A stretch of 64,000 nt of DNA, taken from Acrasis kona (Eukaryota > Heterolobosea > Eutetramitea > Acrasida > Acrasidae). The notes below the pieces were generated by a model. The model saw nothing but the letters and a program-made list of their open reading frames with translations, made no database searches and was not told the origin of the DNA. The translations under genes were made by a program, and so were the position numbers. The stretch spans positions 1 through 64,000 of the forward strand of contig JAOPGA020000791.1 in NCBI GenBank assembly GCA_026419775.2, given 5' to 3'. Positions 53,365-62,262 of this stretch are shown here, piece after piece (the stretch's first letter is position 1; each line of letters begins with the position of its first letter).

Positions 53365-54115
53365 TGACATTTGTTGAAGATGCAAAGAAATAACCGTAGA
53401 ACAGGCGGTCCTCATCGAACATATCACCAAGCTTCTACATTTAAAATCCTGCGATATTGGTTGTGAATTGACTCAGCGGCATTTGTATCACAAGGGAGCT
53501 CATTAAACTTGACATTCTCAGAGCAGCAGCGTACAAGCATTTTTACATGAAGACTTTCTGCGTTAAGTAACCACCAATCAACCCATGCCTTTGAATCAGG
53601 GTATTTTCCAGATTTCGCTTGACATGACAATCGATATATTTTTCAATAAAGTGATTTATTTATTATAAAGTACAAGTCAAAATTTATACTTTTTGCTTCA
53701 CCGCCATAATATGTTCTTGCATCCTCCAGTGTTGCTTGTGCCGCCGAGAAATGTAACAGATAATAAAGTTAGAGTCCGTTCCTAATTCAGTTAGAGTCCC
53801 GCTAATTCCTAATTTGGGCAAAAAACTTAGAGTTTAGAGTCTCCACTTAGAGTCAAAATCTGTAAACTCGGGGAATCCTGGTAACCAACATTGTTCAGTG
53901 GAGACTTTACACCATCTTCATTATCGGCATAAGGCTATCCAAATTTTCATTGCATAACTGTGAAGAGTTCGGTCTGAGCACTAAAGTAAGAAGTAAGCGA
54001 CCAGAACGATCTTTTATTATTATTTCGCATTGTGTTAAAAGTGAATTCCGAGTATTTATATGATTGATCCTCAAATATGTTGTTGAAGATTTAACGAGTA
54101 TTCAGAGTTCAAAGA

Positions 54116-54520
54116 TCAATTAAATATTGTAAATTGTTGCTTACAAGACTGACTTGATAAAGATGAAGAATTTTCAAAGTCAGACATCTCTCCTTCATTC
54201 ACGTCATATGCGCGGAAGTTCAATGTTGTTCTTCTTCTTGCTTCTCTATTGATAAGCGTAGGGCTCTCTGCAGTGATGTTGTTGTAGACTGTGCCACCAA
54301 TTTTCATTTTTTCTGTGTTTTTTCCGTGGCCATCAATGCATATAGAGATCTCTTTCATGAGTTGTCTATCTGTACTTGGCGCCTCTGTGTAGTAAAGAAC
54401 ATTATACAATGGGGTTTGCATAATATTATTGAGTGGCTTTTCTTTGATGTCTGCCAATGGAATCTTCTTCACAATAGATTTAACTTGGACTTTCTTTGTA
54501 TGTAGATTTTGCTTGGACAT
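54116..54520 (-). CDS. ORF of a second MULE-1-family copy (deletion derivative)
   Basis: A 134-residue frame starts MSKQNLHTKKVQ at 54520, with a TATA-like AGTATAAATTG about 50 bp upstream. The last part (SPTLINREARRRTTLNF, then YDVNEGEMSDF) is nearly identical to the C-terminal coding scrap at about 52133-52240 in MULE-1, and the leader before the ATG matches the one before 53630. This copy therefore seems to join the N- and C-terminal portions of the same protein by internal deletion. It could still be expressed as a short protein; its function is unknown. Confidence 0.5.
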   Translation of the reverse strand: MSKQNLHTKKVQVKSIVKKIPLADIKEKPLNNIMQTPLYNVLYYTEAPSTDRQLMKEISICIDGHGKNTEKMKIGGTVYNNITAESPTLINREARRRTTLNFRAYDVNEGEMSDFENSSSLSSQSCKQQFTIFN

Positions 54521-54611
54521 GACAATGTAGTTTTTCAATAAAGTGATTTATTTATTACAAAGTACAAGTTGCAATTTATACTTTTTGCTTTACCGCTATA
54601 ATATATAACGG

Positions 54612-54620
54612 TAATCATGT
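54612..54620 (+). repeat. Left 9-bp target-site duplication of the young MULE
   Basis: TAATCATGT, repeated at 56191-56199. Confidence 0.9.
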
Positions 54621-54807
54621 GCGGATATCTGAAAAGTAAAAACAATTTCTGAAAAATAAAAAACTATCTGAAAAATAAAAAACCGAGATATCTCACTCAG
54701 AAATGACTGTTGCTTGATACTTTAAAAATAAATCATGCTCTACTCATCAAGGGCTACACAATGATGTAACTTTCGGTTTTTCGGGAATCTGTCACATTAG
54801 ATTAAAT
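54621..54807 (+). repeat. Left 187-bp terminal inverted repeat
   Basis: Starts GCGGATATCTGAAAAG. I compared it base by base with the reverse complement of 56004-56190 and found no difference. Confidence 0.93.
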
Positions 54808-55066
54808 GTAGTGACTTCATGTACAAAAGATTTAATTAATCTAAAGAATAAACTATACAAACTTTGAGAATGTTTTTTATTGTATTTGCCTCTTAATGCA
54901 CGCTTTACAATACTCCAATCAGTGTTCTTGATTGCATCCACCATTCCATTCATCCTGCATGCTTGCAAAACATACTCGCTTCTGTCGAGGTATCTTTTAT
55001 AAAGTCAACCAATAAAAATCGGCGTGTGTTACTCGATATCCACTGTAGCTTTGATGCAATGACCTC

Positions 55067-55339
55067 GTGTGGTCTCCTGTCTTCTGTCTCATCTGTTGTC
55101 AAGGTTTGTCATTATCTGCAGCGAGGTGCGTGACTTCAATAAGATCCGCACCGCCCGATTCTTGTTCAACAGATCGAATTAATCAAACCCTCCAAAAAGC
55201 TCTTGCCTTTGCCATTCTGCGGGGTAGATTACGTCCAGTTATCTGCACTTCTCGGTGGTTGTGTGGAGATGAAAGGCGAAGTGTTTACAATGTTTTCCTC
55301 CATGATAAGCGTAATCGGCGCTGTCGCACATTTGGATAG
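55067..55339 (+). other. GC-rich open stretch inside the young MULE
   Basis: About 90 codons are open without an ATG start on the plus strand, and the minus strand is also partly open (from an ATG near 55340, starting MCDSADYAYHGG). Base composition is clearly richer in G and C than the flanks. No domain is recognised on either strand. It could be a captured host gene fragment, as in Pack-MULEs. Confidence 0.35.
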
Positions 55340-56003
55340 TACTGTATAAAGTGTATGTGATGTTATCTGGGCATTCAAAATGTGATGTTCGCTTTTACAT
55401 ATTCTTGATTCCTAAGCGTGTAGTCCAACAACCTTGATTCTTCAAGACTTGTGGCAATAAGGTTTTCTAAAAATAAATTAGTTTTGTCTTATAAGTAGAT
55501 GGGATAATTACAGGAATCTTAAAATTAAAACATAGCGAATAAACAATGGATTGATGTCCATCCCTCATGGTTATAAGAGCGTTATATAAATTGGAGGTTC
55601 CAGTCTAATGAAAGACTTGTTCATGGTAGGTAGATACACAATTGTTGACACTAATGATTGTAGACGCTCATTGGTTATGTTAGTTGAAAGGTACACGAGT
55701 CTTGAGGCTCTTGTTATTGTGTGAAGTTTTTACAACGCGAGACAAAGTAACACACGAGAAGTCACATTCTTAACATGTACAATTTATAGAGTAAGAGTAC
55801 GTATGCCTTTGACTTTTCTTCAAATGTTCCTGCCAACTTTAAAGGATTAATAAATTGGTATTTATAACCACCTCCATTCTTCTTGTTTGATGTTTTGTGT
55901 TCCTTGTGTCGCCGTCAAACATTCGCCCGAGCAATTGGAACACTGATAATCACAGAAAGAGAAGAAAGACACAACAGATTGAGTCTCACTGTTAGATTGC
56001 TAT

Positions 56004-56190
56004 ATTTAATCTAATGTGACAGATTCCCGAAAAACCGAAAGTTACATCATTGTGTAGCCCTTGATGAGTAGAGCATGATTTATTTTTAAAGTATCAAGCA
56101 ACAGTCATTTCTGAGTGAGATATCTCGGTTTTTTATTTTTCAGATAGTTTTTTATTTTTCAGAAATTGTTTTTACTTTTCAGATATCCGC
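56004..56190 (-). repeat. Right 187-bp terminal inverted repeat
   Basis: Exact reverse complement of 54621-54807, ending CAGATATCCGC and followed by the TAATCATGT duplication at 56191-56199. Confidence 0.93.
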
Positions 56191-56389
56191 TAATCATGTT
56201 TTTGCATCCTCTAGTGTTGCTTGTGCCGCCCAAAAGTGTAACAGATAATAAAGTTAGAGTCTATTCTTAATTTGGTTAGAGTCCCGCTAGTTCCTAATTT
56301 GGGTAAAAAACTTAGAGTTTAGAGTCTCTACTTAGTGTCAAAATCTGTAAACTCTATTTGTAATATTATGCATAAAAATGGGATAAAAA

Positions 56390-56482
56390 GTGAAGATTTA
56401 TTTCCTTGAGGAACTTGTTGAACTGCTTGAGCCAGAAAATATATTGATATTAGACAATGTTAGCATTCATCATTTTAAAGAG
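56390..56482 (+). pseudogene. Tc1/mariner-type (DDE_3) transposase fragment
   Basis: About 30 residues read KIYFLEELVELLEPENIL, then ILDNVSIHHFKE. This is the hallmark block of the DDE_3 domain around the second catalytic Asp (LDN..IH). A GTATGA after the last Glu could be a donor site or simply decay. It lies 36 bp from the end of the second MULE-1 copy, so that copy may have landed in this gene. Confidence 0.55.
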
Positions 56483-56488
56483 GTATGA

Positions 56489-57249
56489 AAGGGACTCTAT
56501 ATTAATTGAACTGCTCCGCTTTTACAAAGTTGTCCCTTTTTATTTTTTTACACTTTGTAAAAAGTTGTTGATGCTGTGCTTTGGGGGTGAAGTTGCTGTT
56601 TTTACTTTTTGATAACAACATTGACATATATTTTTGTTTGTTTTAACGTCAATCAACTTGGAACTCATCTTCCTTTTTATCAAAAACCTTTGAGAAATGT
56701 ATTTAATTTTATCACATGTAGTTTTTTTATAAAACGGGGATAAGCTTGAAAGTTTATTGGTAGTTTACAAAACCCCCGTCAATAGTTATTGATGAGTTAC
56801 TATACACTAAAATAATATATACAAATCACCAAAATGGTTGTAAATGACACAGTTGAAAACATCACACTTTCATTACATTTTATTTGTTACATTGTTTTGA
56901 ATGTTGCTTTTATTAAATAAATTGGTTTTTAACCTTCATTGCTTTATACTTTTACTTTGATGGCTACGTGCTGATTCTTATTCTACATGCCTTCACTATA
57001 CAACATCAAAACTAAAAGATATTAATACCACAGGTATGTCCTAATAATTTGATGGTGTTACCCATAAAAAAATGATAGCATCCTTAGTGAGGCTGTTGCC
57101 TTTACTAGTGGGCGATTATTTTTTTCATGTAAAGAGCGGGGTAATAATACATCACATATACTATATGACTAAGAGTCTACAGAGCCTACAGTTATTTACC
57201 CTAATGTTAACACATTCTTAATTCAAAAATATTATTTAGAAATGTTGGT
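56489..57249. other. AT-rich spacer
   Basis: About 760 bp with no recognisable gene; runs of T and A dominate. Confidence 0.5.
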
Positions 57250-57967
57250 TTATTGCTTCTTCTTTTTGGGCTCCGAGAGTTCATCTGGAAGATATTTGTA
57301 TGGCAACGTTCTAATATCATCTCTTTCTTGCTTTAGCAACATCCACAACTCGTTAGGGATACTATTGTTTTTCAATAATAAGTTGAACCTTCCAATTAAT
57401 GCTGCAATTAACACTTTCTCATCTTTACCATATTTAGCCACAAGCGCATCTAATGTTTTGCGTACCGTTCAAATATGTGATGCAAAGTTTTTCAAAGTTA
57501 ATGACCCTCTGTCGCTATTATAAACGAAATAGCACAGATAAATGTTCCAATGTGTATATGGTTTTTTATGATCAAATCTGTCAAGTGACAATTGGGTCCA
57601 CGTATATTCATTTTACCTTTATTGTCAATCAAAATCTTGCGTTGCTTCTCGGTGTCAGGCAAGATGTTGGGTACATAACTAGCNTTAGGTGCCAACGGCA
57701 TATCGGNGGGTATATCCTCAAAATTACATTCCAATAATATTGGGATTGGATGTTCTGGGTGTGTGCATTCTTGTGTATAGGCGAAAGCAGGGGAGCAGTG
57801 GACCGGGTGATAAGACCAGGAGTGTGGGGCTCAGCAATGACGTGGGGGAGTTGTGGGGAGAGTGTAGCAGAGGCGGTAGTCACAGTTGCAGTGATGGCAG
57901 AGGTAAGTATAGACGCTTTAGACACTTTGGCGTCCTTAATGTTCTTGAAGAACGCTTTTTTCCACAA
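57250..57967 (-). pseudogene. Unidentified ORF pieces, probably one broken gene
   Basis: Three minus-strand frames follow each other: 57967 to about 57740 (MWKKAFFKNIKDAKVSK, then a Thr/Ala/Pro-rich stretch), 57734-57498 (MECNFEDIP, NIRGPNCHLTDLI) and 57441-57250 (MAKYGKDEKVLIAALIG, ending KKKKQ). Two N bases (57684, 57707) lie near one junction, so at least one shift may be an assembly fault. No domain is recognised. They belong to the cluster of small intronless ORFs at 57-62 kb. Confidence 0.35.
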
Positions 57968-58289
57968 ACTCCTCCATGGTTGATTTCCTTGATCCTTTCA
58001 TCTTGTACTTTTGAAATCTTTGTTCTCTTTCTTTTTTTTACTTTAAACTCTTTAATTCTTGAAATAACTAAGCAGAGTGCTTTGACAATGCTTTTATGTG
58101 GTATTGATTGCAGTAGTTTTCCCTAAACAACTTCTCAAAAAAGTTTATAAAATTGAACACTGGTATGTCTTGATTCCTATCTTGTTGTTATTTAACGTTA
58201 CTGTTTGGTGTTTGTTTTTAAAAAAATAGAATAGTAAAACCAAAAAGACATTCAATCACTGGCCTGGACAATGTCACAACTTTTACCAG

Positions 58290-58574
58290 ATGAGGTTCCT
58301 AGAGGAAAAGGCACTGCAAATTCTGTCAAAGGTAATACAGCAGTTGATAAGTGCAGCAAACAAAACAACATTATCATTGACTGAAGTCAGTGCCAATGTA
58401 AAAAGAATTAACAACAAGTACCGTAAAAAATACAAGGAAAAGTCCCAAAAATATAATAGAGTTATCCAAAGGAGCAACACTACTGCCAAGTTATTGTCTT
58501 CTGGGTTAAAGTTTCAAGAACAAGTCTTTGATGACATGACCACACAAATAAAGGCCCCAGTTCCTTTAGATTAG
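58290..58574 (+). CDS. Small coiled-coil ORF, unknown
   Basis: A 94-residue frame (MRFLEEKALQILSKVIQQL and onward) with a Lys-rich helical middle. A second ATG-initiated frame (58271, MSQLLPDEVPRGKGT, 37 codons) overlaps it, so the true product is not certain. No family is recognised. Confidence 0.35.
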   Translation: MRFLEEKALQILSKVIQQLISAANKTTLSLTEVSANVKRINNKYRKKYKEKSQKYNRVIQRSNTTAKLLSSGLKFQEQVFDDMTTQIKAPVPLD

Positions 58575-59180
58575 AACTCCAAGTTAATTGAGATTAAGGA
58601 TAACAACTTGGTTTATGAGATTTTAAGTAGTTGAAGTAAAGGGACTTGATGCTGTAAAAGATGCTCTTGAAGATGTGAAACAGAGGAAGATCATGAAATA
58701 TTTGGGGCACTTACAAGCGGCGCAAACAAAGCAATCATTAACAGAAAAAAATAGGATTTATACAATGAACAGAAAAATAAGCTCCAGCCAGGTGATAGAG
58801 CATAATTAGATCATGCGCATATTTATTAAATACAGCATCTTTGGACATTTGTATATACAATAAAGTACCGTATTTCCCTTACTTTGAAAGAACAAAGAAG
58901 GGGGCCATCTGGTCATTGAAGTGTTCATTTATTTATAAGATTTTATCAACATATATTGTCATATAATATAGTTAATATTACCCACTAGTGGTCTGGAGCG
59001 CAATCTGGATTTAACAAACATCACAAACATTAAAAACAAAGAAAAGAAGAAAAAGAAAAGTGTTTATTATTTTTGATTATGGAGAAGATAATGTTCTCGC
59101 ATTTCCTCTAAGATGGTACGAGTCTTGGGTACACAATCAGGGATCGGATTTTCAGGACTACCTGGATTTGTTTTCAAATA

Positions 59181-59588
59181 TTAATATATACAATTATGCT
59201 CAGTGTCAGGGAACTTATATAATCTCCTGTTGTATNGTATCACCTTCCATTCATTCATGGGCAAAATATTAACCCCAGCCACGAATAGTCTAACACAGAG
59301 ATCAATAATCTCAGCCTCGGCCTTGGCAGGAGTAGAGGTAGTGTGTAAAATTATAATCCCATTAATAAGACTTGCAGGGTCAAATTGTAGGAACGCATTA
59401 ATCATGCGAAGACACTTATCAGTGTTAATGCATCCTTTGAAATGAGTGTGGCACTCTCGAAAATTAGGAGTAGCAGCCGATACATAACCGGGAAATACAA
59501 CATGGCAACCATTGATGTCCTTTCCATAGACAAGATAGACATAGTAGATTCCACTGCGCTTATGACAAACAGGGTTTGATATAGGCAT
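59181..59588 (-). CDS. Second ORF of a closely spaced pair, unknown
   Basis: A 135-residue frame from ATG 59588, starting only 15 bp after the stop of the upstream ORF on the same strand. It looks globular, with GIYYVYLVYGKDINGCHVVF and a Cys/His set (CHTHFKGC, KCLRMINAF). One N at 59236. There is no intron. No family is recognised. Such tight same-strand spacing is unlike the host genes here and suggests a virus- or transposon-like transcription unit. Confidence 0.5.
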   Translation of the reverse strand: MPISNPVCHKRSGIYYVYLVYGKDINGCHVVFPGYVSAATPNFRECHTHFKGCINTDKCLRMINAFLQFDPASLINGIIILHTTSTPAKAEAEIIDLCVRLFVAGVNILPMNEWKVIXYNRRLYKFPDTEHNCIY

Positions 59589-59603
59589 GATAACTAGATT
59601 GTC

Positions 59604-59987
59604 TTATACCCAATCCATTGTAACAGCCTCAAATTCAGATATTGGGCGCTCTTGCTTACTGGTTAAAACCAATGATATGCTTTGACATGTGTAGGCGCAA
59701 TCATGATTCATGTAGAGTATACGTACATTGTCTGGGCGTTTATACACTCTTGGTCCCGTCTCATATATGAGATAAAATTCCATCTGTTTTAAGAAGATAC
59801 GGTCGCGTAATGAAAGAACTAGTGATGCCAAGTAGCTAGAGTCTTTTTCAGAAACTTTATCAATGTTGTAGAGCTCTTTGTAATTGTGTATATGTGCTGT
59901 CATTGACACAGTGTTGGGCATCACATCATTAACAGGCTGGTAAATGGGTACTATACCACCCAAAGTATGGACAAAAATTTGTGGCAT
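59604..59987 (-). CDS. First ORF of a closely spaced pair, unknown
   Basis: A 127-residue frame from ATG 59987 (MPQIFVHTLGGIVPIYQPV). A TATA-like CTTATATCAA lies about 65 bp upstream. The body is beta-rich looking, with YLIYETGPRVYKRPDNVRIL and a short Cys pair. It is intronless. No domain is recognised. Its stop is followed after 15 bp by the start of the next ORF. Confidence 0.5.
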   Translation of the reverse strand: MPQIFVHTLGGIVPIYQPVNDVMPNTVSMTAHIHNYKELYNIDKVSEKDSSYLASLVLSLRDRIFLKQMEFYLIYETGPRVYKRPDNVRILYMNHDCAYTCQSISLVLTSKQERPISEFEAVTMDWV

Positions 59988-60415
59988 GTTATGATTGTTT
60001 TTATGTTGTCAAGTAGTGAATCTTGTAAATTTGACTATTTTGATATAAGCTCTGTATTTATTACATAAATATGCGTAATAAAAATAACTCCCATATTTAT
60101 CTGAGTGCAGGGCCTGTCCCTGCTATCAAATTTCTCTCAGTTATATAATATATATATTTCCCATATCTTAATCTCAATTATGGCTGGGTTTCCGCTCATA
60201 AATGCCCTAATTTATATATTCACATTCTTTGCATAGAGGGTTTTCGCATGCGGTATTGTGCCCAAGAAGACCTTACAGCTGGGTTTTNGCTTGTAAGTTT
60301 ATTTACCCTAATTAATAGTTAGTTAGTTATAATAATAATACAAATCATCCTCAGATAGGATAATTTGCCAAGGACGTGTGCTGATAGTATATTCACACTC
60401 ATATACACAAGATGA

Positions 60416-60457
60416 TCAACCATACTAGATATTTGGAGTCAACCATACTAGATATTT
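60416..60457 (+). repeat. Two-copy tandem repeat, 23-bp period
   Basis: TCAACCATACTAGATATTT at 60416-60434 and again at 60439-60457. Confidence 0.85.
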
Positions 60458-60858
60458 TCGTTTGAGTTCACAAGTAGAAAGCACTTTCTCACGAGGGGCG
60501 GAGACACGAGGGAGAAAGAACTTTTTACGGAGTGAGGAGTCCGAATTCTATTTTTTTTATTTTGTGTTGAAAATTTACTACTTTTATAGATAATTTCTAT
60601 TATAAATAGTTATTTTGTTCGAGTATTTCATTGCACAGGGATAGAAAGTGTTTTCTTCTTCAGCGGACATTTAAAAATAGCATTCCGCTGTGAAAATCTA
60701 CTTTCTCCGCAAGTTCGCCAAGGTTAAACACACAGCCCACATTTTCGCACAAATAAAAAAATTGTAGTGTATACAACATCATATTAGGTTAGTAGAAGTT
60801 ACTATGCGCCGGCCCAACAGACGGCTATGGAACCCTTAATACCAGTAAGTTTATATAA

Positions 60859-61002
60859 GCAGCTGGAAACTGAACCAGTATTTGCTTATACAACAACAGT
60901 AAGTACAAAAGCTATTGGGAACCGAACCAATAAGCTTAACCAGCAGGGAACAGAACCGTCTATAATTATAATTTTCATNNATGTTGGGAACAGAACCAAC
61001 AT
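60859..61002 (+). repeat. Cluster of GGAACNGAACC hairpin motifs
   Basis: Four copies share the core GGRAMNGAACC, at 60864-60875, 60917-60928, 60946-60957 and 60986-60997. In three of them the flanks pair, with different bases each time: GCTGG/CCAGT, ATTGG/CCAAT and ATGTTGG/CCAACAT, each around an 8-nt loop (RAACNGAA). Changes on both sides that keep pairing suggest the folded form matters. The fourth copy pairs poorly. Confidence 0.6.
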
Positions 61003-61279
61003 TATTAATTTTTTAAATAGAATAATTTCAAATTAAAAAACTGAGTACAATTCAAAAAAGGGTTTGTTGCAACGCCGTTGCTCCTCTTTCACCTTCAGGA
61101 TCCAATATCTAATCTACCATTTATGCTGTGACCCTTACACATTCATGATTCAATTCACATATGATGTGACGCACATATTACATTTATTGAATGTTGCCTT
61201 GTAATAGTTGTTTAATTTCAAGCATCTTGTTGTGAATNGATNTCACGCGAGTGTTGAATGTCTTGATTTGATTGTCTAG

Positions 61280-61471
61280 TTAATTAACTTTGGCGTCTTG
61301 CTTGTGTATTTGTGATTTCAGTTCGTCTTCTACTGCCGTTAGGTTTGCCTGGGTGAGTGACATCATATTATAGTTGTCGTCAAACAGAGGTGATGGGCCT
61401 TTTGCTTTTTCTTTGAGAGGTTCTGAAGCCTTGATGTCTTTTGGATCAAAGGGTACTTTGGGTGCAACCAT
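61280..61471 (-). CDS. Small charged ORF with a strong TATA promoter, unknown
   Basis: A 63-residue frame (MVAPKVPFDPKDIKAS, ending SQIHKQDAKVN). CTCTATAAAAGAG (plus 61525-61537) lies about 60 bp before the ATG, an unusually good TATA box. The protein is hydrophilic with a helical end. No family is recognised. Confidence 0.45.
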   Translation of the reverse strand: MVAPKVPFDPKDIKASEPLKEKAKGPSPLFDDNYNMMSLTQANLTAVEDELKSQIHKQDAKVN

Positions 61472-61524
61472 GGTGATTTGTTTACTTTGTAGAAAGTGTT
61501 GTTGATCAAAGTTTTGAAAGGGAA

Positions 61525-61537
61525 CTCTTTTATAGAG
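61525..61537 (-). promoter_or_regulatory. TATA box of the 61280-61471 ORF
   Basis: On the minus strand the sequence reads CTCTATAAAAGAG, about 60 bp upstream of the ATG at 61471. Confidence 0.5.
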
Positions 61538-61770
61538 CGACTAGTTGTTACATGAAGACAATCATGAATTAAAACTTTATTTTTTCATTGGATTGTTGTT
61601 ACCGCCTTGTTGTTTTAGGTGTGATCAAAATTAAATACTATTATTTGAGTTGATGAGATCTCATAATGTGATTAATTATCTTGATTTAGTTATTTGTAAA
61701 TCAGTAGGTTACAAATGTAGTGATACTGTAAATGACGCAGAGTTTTCAATTTTCTATTTTCTAATGTTCA

Positions 61771-61783
61771 TATAAATAGAGGA
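61771..61783 (+). promoter_or_regulatory. TATA box of the GIY-YIG-like ORF
   Basis: CATATAAATAGAG lies 26 bp before the ATG at 61809. With the element at 61525 it forms a divergent promoter pair. Confidence 0.5.
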
Positions 61784-61808
61784 GAAGTATGATACTAGTG
61801 AATTCATT

Positions 61809-62200
61809 ATGAGAAATTACATACGTAGAAGTGCAGCTACTATTGTCAAGTATTGTAAATCATCTGCTGACGAGGTTATAGATTTCAATAAGTTGCTAAG
61901 TTCTAAAGTAACTTATTATTATCATGTCAATGATAAATTATACAGTCAAGTATACAATGGTACTACATTGGATGATGCGTTATTAATGGATTCTATTTAT
62001 ATTTATGATATTTTACCTTCTGAGTTACGCACTCAGGATATCAAAGTTCAACTGGCGAAAAATGTGATCATTATTTGTATGTGATTGTACAGTGTATTAG
62101 TGAAGGTGTTTATGGGTTCTACATTGGTATAAGTTCAACTGCGGACACTTTCAAGCGATTCAACAAGCACTTTAGAGTTCTCAAGCCTCTTTTTGTACTC
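61809..62200 (+). pseudogene. GIY-YIG endonuclease-like ORF with a frameshift
   Basis: The frame from ATG 61809 (MRNYIRRSAATIVKYCK...LPSELRTQD) ends at 62084. A -1 shift at the A-run near 62058 continues as DHYLYVIVQCISEGVYGFYIG and then FKRFNKHF to 62200. That tail has the spacing of a GIY-YIG domain: YLY on the first strand, YIG on the second, then an Arg and a His on the following helix. The rest of a normal domain, including the catalytic Glu, is not visible. The frame change may be a mutation or true frameshifting. The first 85 residues have no recognised domain. Confidence 0.5.
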
Positions 62201-62203
62201 TGA

Positions 62204-62262
62204 AAAATTTCTACAATACTCATGGAAACTTCCCATTCCATTTGGAATTGATGTGCGGATAG
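62204..62262 (+). mobile_element. Possible LINE C-terminal scrap
   Basis: The frame reads ISTILMETSHSIWN followed by a stop and CAD. This is close to ISTILMETSYSIWHARCA in the LINE at 53178-53234. The similarity is 13 of 14 residues, with about 70 percent matching bases. It directly follows the GIY-YIG-like ORF. Confidence 0.45.

Larger units (their letters stand above)
52124..53630 (-). pseudogene. Broken MULE-1 protein gene
   Basis: Three minus-strand segments can be followed from a start at 53630 (MSCQAKSGKYPDSKAW...NAAESIHNQYRR). A frameshift leads to GDMFDEDRLFYGYFF and, across the LINE insertion, TTYRNRTEAKRIADAK. An in-frame TGA follows, then REKWYYNDG...QLALLFDYIKSLK, and after another gap SPTLISREAR and YDVNEGEMSDF. 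The last part is repeated almost exactly in the ORF at 54116-54520. N bases occur at 52193, 52323 and 52613. The gene is inactive in this copy. Confidence 0.6.
51976..53869 (-). mobile_element. Degenerate Mutator-like element (MULE-1)
   Basis: It is flanked by the 9-bp direct repeat GGGGAATCC (51967-51975 and 53870-53878), the size typical of Mutator-type transposons. The ends are imperfect inverted repeats: GGGTCTACACAATAAGACTC on the left against GAGTTTACAGATTTTGACTC on the right. Minus-strand coding remains include a segment with CDTNAAESIHNQYRR, resembling the distal part of MULE transposases. A LINE is inserted at 52867-53347. Right-end sequence is shared with 54521-54611 plus 56200-56354, so at least two copies of this family are present. 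Confidence 0.75.
54621..56190. mobile_element. Young Mutator-type transposon with identical 187-bp inverted repeats
   Basis: The element is 1,570 bp. Its ends, 54621-54807 and 56004-56190, are perfect reverse complements over 187 bp. TAATCATGT is duplicated on both sides (9 bp). Long inverted repeats plus a 9-bp duplication are the mark of Mutator-type elements. No transposase is encoded, so it is non-autonomous. The interior holds a GC-rich stretch (about 55030-55345) unlike the surrounding AT-rich DNA, which may be captured sequence. Identical arms mean recent movement or recent conversion. Confidence 0.92.
54521..56354. mobile_element. Right arm of a second MULE-1-family copy, split by a younger element
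   Basis: 54521-54611 and 56200-56354 together correspond to 53631-53869 of MULE-1. They share GTGATTTATTTATTA, ACTTTTTGCTT, GCATCCTC.AGTGTTGCTTG, several TTAGAGTC phrases, and the end GTAAACTC. The insertion of the 1,570-bp element at 54621-56190 interrupts this match exactly at its 9-bp duplication. The left end of this second copy was not found. Confidence 0.7.
60000..61279. other. Non-coding interval with several short repeats
   Basis: No gene is recognised. It holds a 23-bp-period duplication (60416-60457), a strong hairpin (CAGCGGA...TCCGCTG at about 60662-60691), and a group of four GGAACNGAACC motifs (60864-60997). N bases occur at 60288, 60979-60980, 61238 and 61243. Confidence 0.5.

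Noticed and set aside
60827-61036. A 69-codon plus-strand frame as a protein gene
   Set aside because: Its codons mostly follow the GGAACNGAACC repeats and include two N bases; the repeat structure explains the open frame.
61809-62262. A Penelope-like retroelement, because a GIY-YIG motif is near a retroelement scrap
   Set aside because: No reverse transcriptase sequence is present before the GIY-YIG part and the following scrap matches the LINE family, so the association may be chance.
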